From: CATOSP01 sp965216155
GTDB lineage: Bacteria > Chloroflexota > Dehalococcoidia > Lucifugimonadales > UBA3495
Assembly: GCA_965216155.1 (NCBI GenBank)
Contig: CBDCFD010000006.1
Coordinates: 1,302,001 to 1,366,000 of the forward strand
DNA length: 64,000 nt
Direction: 5' to 3'
Each line of letters begins with the position of its first letter. Position 1 is the first letter of the stretch. Made by a program: the position numbers and the translations under genes. The notes under the pieces are model-generated. The model made no database searches. It had not been told where the DNA came from and was given only the letters and a program-made list of their open reading frames with translations. Shown piece by piece: positions 62,236 to 64,000 of the stretch.

Positions 62236-63594
62236 ATGGGTTTCGCGCACCGGTTGGCCGAGTGGGTCGAAGGGGCCTCTTTCGATCAACTGCCGCCTCG
62301 CGTCGTGGAAGCGTCGAAGGAGATGATGGTCAATGCCGCCGCCGTGGGTCTAGCGGGCGCGGCTCAGCCGGACGGTTTGGCCGTTACCAAGTTTGCCCAG
62401 GAGATGCGGGGCAACGGCAAGTGCACCATTATCGGTATGGGGATCCGCTCGTCTCCGGTTTATTCGTGTCTGGCCAACGGGACGATGGTGCGGATGCTGG
62501 ACTTCGACGACGAGCTTGCAGGTTCGTCCGCCCGCCCAAGCTGCGTGATTTTTCCCGTGGTTATGGCCCTGGGCGAGATGCACGGCTTCGCCGGGGCGGA
62601 GGCGCTGAACGCTTTCGCCCTGGGTTGCGAGGTGTTGTGCAGGTTTTCCACCCTTAGCCCCTCCCCCGATGTTGTCGCTGGCCACGCAGTCGGAGCCGGG
62701 ACGCTGAGTCGGACATCTGCCGGGCCAGTTGCCGCCGCAGTAGCCGCGGGACGGCTGCTGGGGTTGGAGAGGGAACAACTTGCCGCGGCTATCGCTATGG
62801 CGATGGCGATGGCGGGGAGCGGCGAAGGTCAACCCGGGACCTTGTCCCTGGGCAGGGCGGCCCAAAGCGGTCAAGCGGCCATGAACGGGGTCGCGGCGGC
62901 GTTGTTGGCGCAGCAGAACTTCGGCAAGGGGAGTCTGGGGATTGAGCCGCCCAACACCGGCAACCCGGATGAACATGAGCGGTTTTTCTCCGGCCTGGCC
63001 GCACCCTATAGCGTGGTTGACCCTGGGATGGTCTTGAAACCCTTTGCCTGCAACACGGCTTCCCATACTGCCATCGATGCGGCGCTACAGCTAATGCAGC
63101 AATACCGGATCGACGCGGGAGACATTGACTCGGTCCGGGTCGAGGCCCCGCCCGCCGTGATCAATGCCTTGCCATTCACCAGCCCTCGGAATGGATGGGA
63201 GGCCAAGGAGAGCTTGCATTACGTCGTGGCTGCGTCGCTGGTCTACGGGCATCCGCTCATCGAGCAATTCAGCGGTCTTGCCGTCCAGGAGCCGAAAGTC
63301 CGCAGCCTCATGGACCGGGTAACGGTTGCGCCGTCCGGGGAATCGCTGCCGTTCGCGCCCCAGGCCAGCGAAGTCAGCGTTACGCTGCGGGGAGGGAGAC
63401 GGCTTCAACACCGGGTCGAGTTCGCCCGCGGCACCCCGGAAATGCCGCTGGACCGGCAGGAGTTGGACGCCAAGTTCCTCTACTGCAGCCGGTATATCCT
63501 GCCCCCAGACCACATCGAGGGGGCGTTGGAGCAGTTCTGGGACCTGGAAAACGTTGCCGACATCACGGGGTTGGCATCCATCCTGGGTGGGTGA
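62236..63594 (+). CDS. MmgE/PrpD-family protein
   Basis: 452 residues from ATG 62236, with AGGAG upstream; an earlier in-frame start at 62170 is not needed. Family parts: LDFDDELAGSSARPSC, an AGHAVGAGTLSRTSAGPV segment, FKPFACNTASHTAIDA and PFTSPRNGWEAKES. Members include 2-methylcitrate dehydratase and cis-aconitate decarboxylase; the exact reaction is not determined. It is followed 40 nt later by a quinone reductase gene. Confidence 0.87.
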   Translation: MGFAHRLAEWVEGASFDQLPPRVVEASKEMMVNAAAVGLAGAAQPDGLAVTKFAQEMRGNGKCTIIGMGIRSSPVYSCLANGTMVRMLDFDDELAGSSARPSCVIFPVVMALGEMHGFAGAEALNAFALGCEVLCRFSTLSPSPDVVAGHAVGAGTLSRTSAGPVAAAVAAGRLLGLEREQLAAAIAMAMAMAGSGEGQPGTLSLGRAAQSGQAAMNGVAAALLAQQNFGKGSLGIEPPNTGNPDEHERFFSGLAAPYSVVDPGMVLKPFACNTASHTAIDAALQLMQQYRIDAGDIDSVRVEAPPAVINALPFTSPRNGWEAKESLHYVVAASLVYGHPLIEQFSGLAVQEPKVRSLMDRVTVAPSGESLPFAPQASEVSVTLRGGRRLQHRVEFARGTPEMPLDRQELDAKFLYCSRYILPPDHIEGALEQFWDLENVADITGLASILGG

Positions 63595-63634
63595 CCAGTC
63601 TGGGGAAGTCACACAGAATTAAAGGAGGGACGCG

Positions 63635-64000
63635 ATGAAAGCGGTCCGAGCATACGAAGTCGGCGGGCCGGAGGTATTGCGCTACGAGGACGTTGAAACT
63701 CCCGCGCCGGGCCCCGGTGAGGCCCTGGTGGACATCCAATCCATCGGCGTCAACTATACCGACGTTTCCAGCCGCCGTGGGACCAACCCTCCCGCCAGCT
63801 TTCCGTGGACTCCGGGGAGAGAGGCCGCCGGAGTAGTCATTGCCGTCGGTGAAGGAGTGAGCGAGGTGACGGTGGGAGACCGGGTGGCGTATGCGATGCA
63901 CACCGGCTCCTACGCCGAGCAGGCGGTGGTGCCTTCATGGTTGTTGGTGGAACTGCCGGAGCAGACGGACTTCGCCACTGGGGCGTCGGCAATGCTCCAG
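63635..64000 (+). CDS. Zinc-type quinone oxidoreductase-like protein (partial, runs off right edge)
   Basis: Open from ATG 63635, with AAAGGAGGG upstream, to the window end. MKAVRAYEVGGPEVLRYEDV, VNYTDVSSRRG and FPWTPGREAAGVV are the N-terminal domain of NADPH:quinone reductases of the medium-chain dehydrogenase family without zinc. The NADPH-binding part lies beyond the window. Confidence 0.85.
   Translation, partial: MKAVRAYEVGGPEVLRYEDVETPAPGPGEALVDIQSIGVNYTDVSSRRGTNPPASFPWTPGREAAGVVIAVGEGVSEVTVGDRVAYAMHTGSYAEQAVVPSWLLVELPEQTDFATGASAMLQ

Noticed and set aside
1..64000. CRISPR array, tRNA or rRNA genes
   Set aside because: No regularly spaced repeats, no TPsiC-like GTTCGA arm in a cloverleaf context and no rRNA core sequence were recognised by eye; a covariance search would be decisive.

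Overview
The window is a GC-rich bacterial chromosome segment. Gene content points to Chloroflexota, most likely the Dehalococcoidia/SAR202 side: a Liv-type ABC system whose binding lipoprotein carries a VEVEK-like charged stalk, many flavin enzymes (a Baeyer-Villiger monooxygenase, luciferase-like oxidoreductases), crotonases, SDRs, MmgE/PrpD, SLC13 and GMC proteins, and many palindromic CATTCCGGC-type intergenic repeats. Taxonomy is inferred from gene content only. No rRNA, tRNA or CRISPR array was recognised.

Layout. 0-1 kb: an exported protein leaving the left edge, with a perfect 45-bp palindrome inside it and a long repeated leader upstream. 1.7-10 kb: a small repeated orphan gene and a branched-chain-amino-acid-type ABC system (two ATPases, two permeases, one binding lipoprotein), interrupted on the opposite strand by a lipoprotein and a frameshifted trypsin-like protease. 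10.5-20 kb: Baeyer-Villiger monooxygenase, then a tight operon of aspartate decarboxylase (PanD) plus two SAM methyltransferases, then SDR, luciferase-like enzymes and a MetE-like protein. 20-27 kb: DppBC-like permeases, a damaged IS5 element beside a macrodomain (DarG-like) remnant, a CapA-like protein and an AbiE-like toxin-antitoxin pair. 27-36.5 kb: hydrolase, phosphodiesterase, DinB, cupin and GMC genes on the plus strand; a zinc alcohol dehydrogenase with a two-subunit ThDP decarboxylase on the minus strand. 36.8-41.5 kb: a defence graveyard with a broken Dcm-type methyltransferase, HNH nuclease, EcoRII-like C-terminal fragment, D12 adenine methylase and a NYN-domain gene with two nonsense codons. 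41.7-48.8 kb: aconitase, membrane proteins, MFS exporter with amidohydrolase, SDR. 48.8-58.2 kb: MazF-type pair, three tandem crotonases, an Uma2 nuclease flanked by a duplicated crotonase tail, three related membrane proteins, and a crotonase/SLC13/cupin operon. 58.7-61.7 kb: adjacent IS1380 and IS110 transposases bracketed by 79-bp direct repeats. 61.8-64 kb: a second copy of the small orphan gene, MmgE/PrpD and a quinone reductase leaving the right edge.

The strongest candidate for an undescribed system is panD with two methyltransferases (13.08-14.88 kb). The gene order and the similarity of the first methyltransferase to sarcosine/dimethylglycine N-methyltransferases suggest decarboxylation of aspartate to beta-alanine followed by N-methylation toward beta-alanine betaine. 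A divergent copy of a three-copy structured leader element lies upstream of this operon; two closer copies precede genes for exported or membrane proteins.

Many genes carry single-base frameshifts, often next to short homopolymers. Some may be assembly errors, so pseudogene calls in this window should be read with that in mind.
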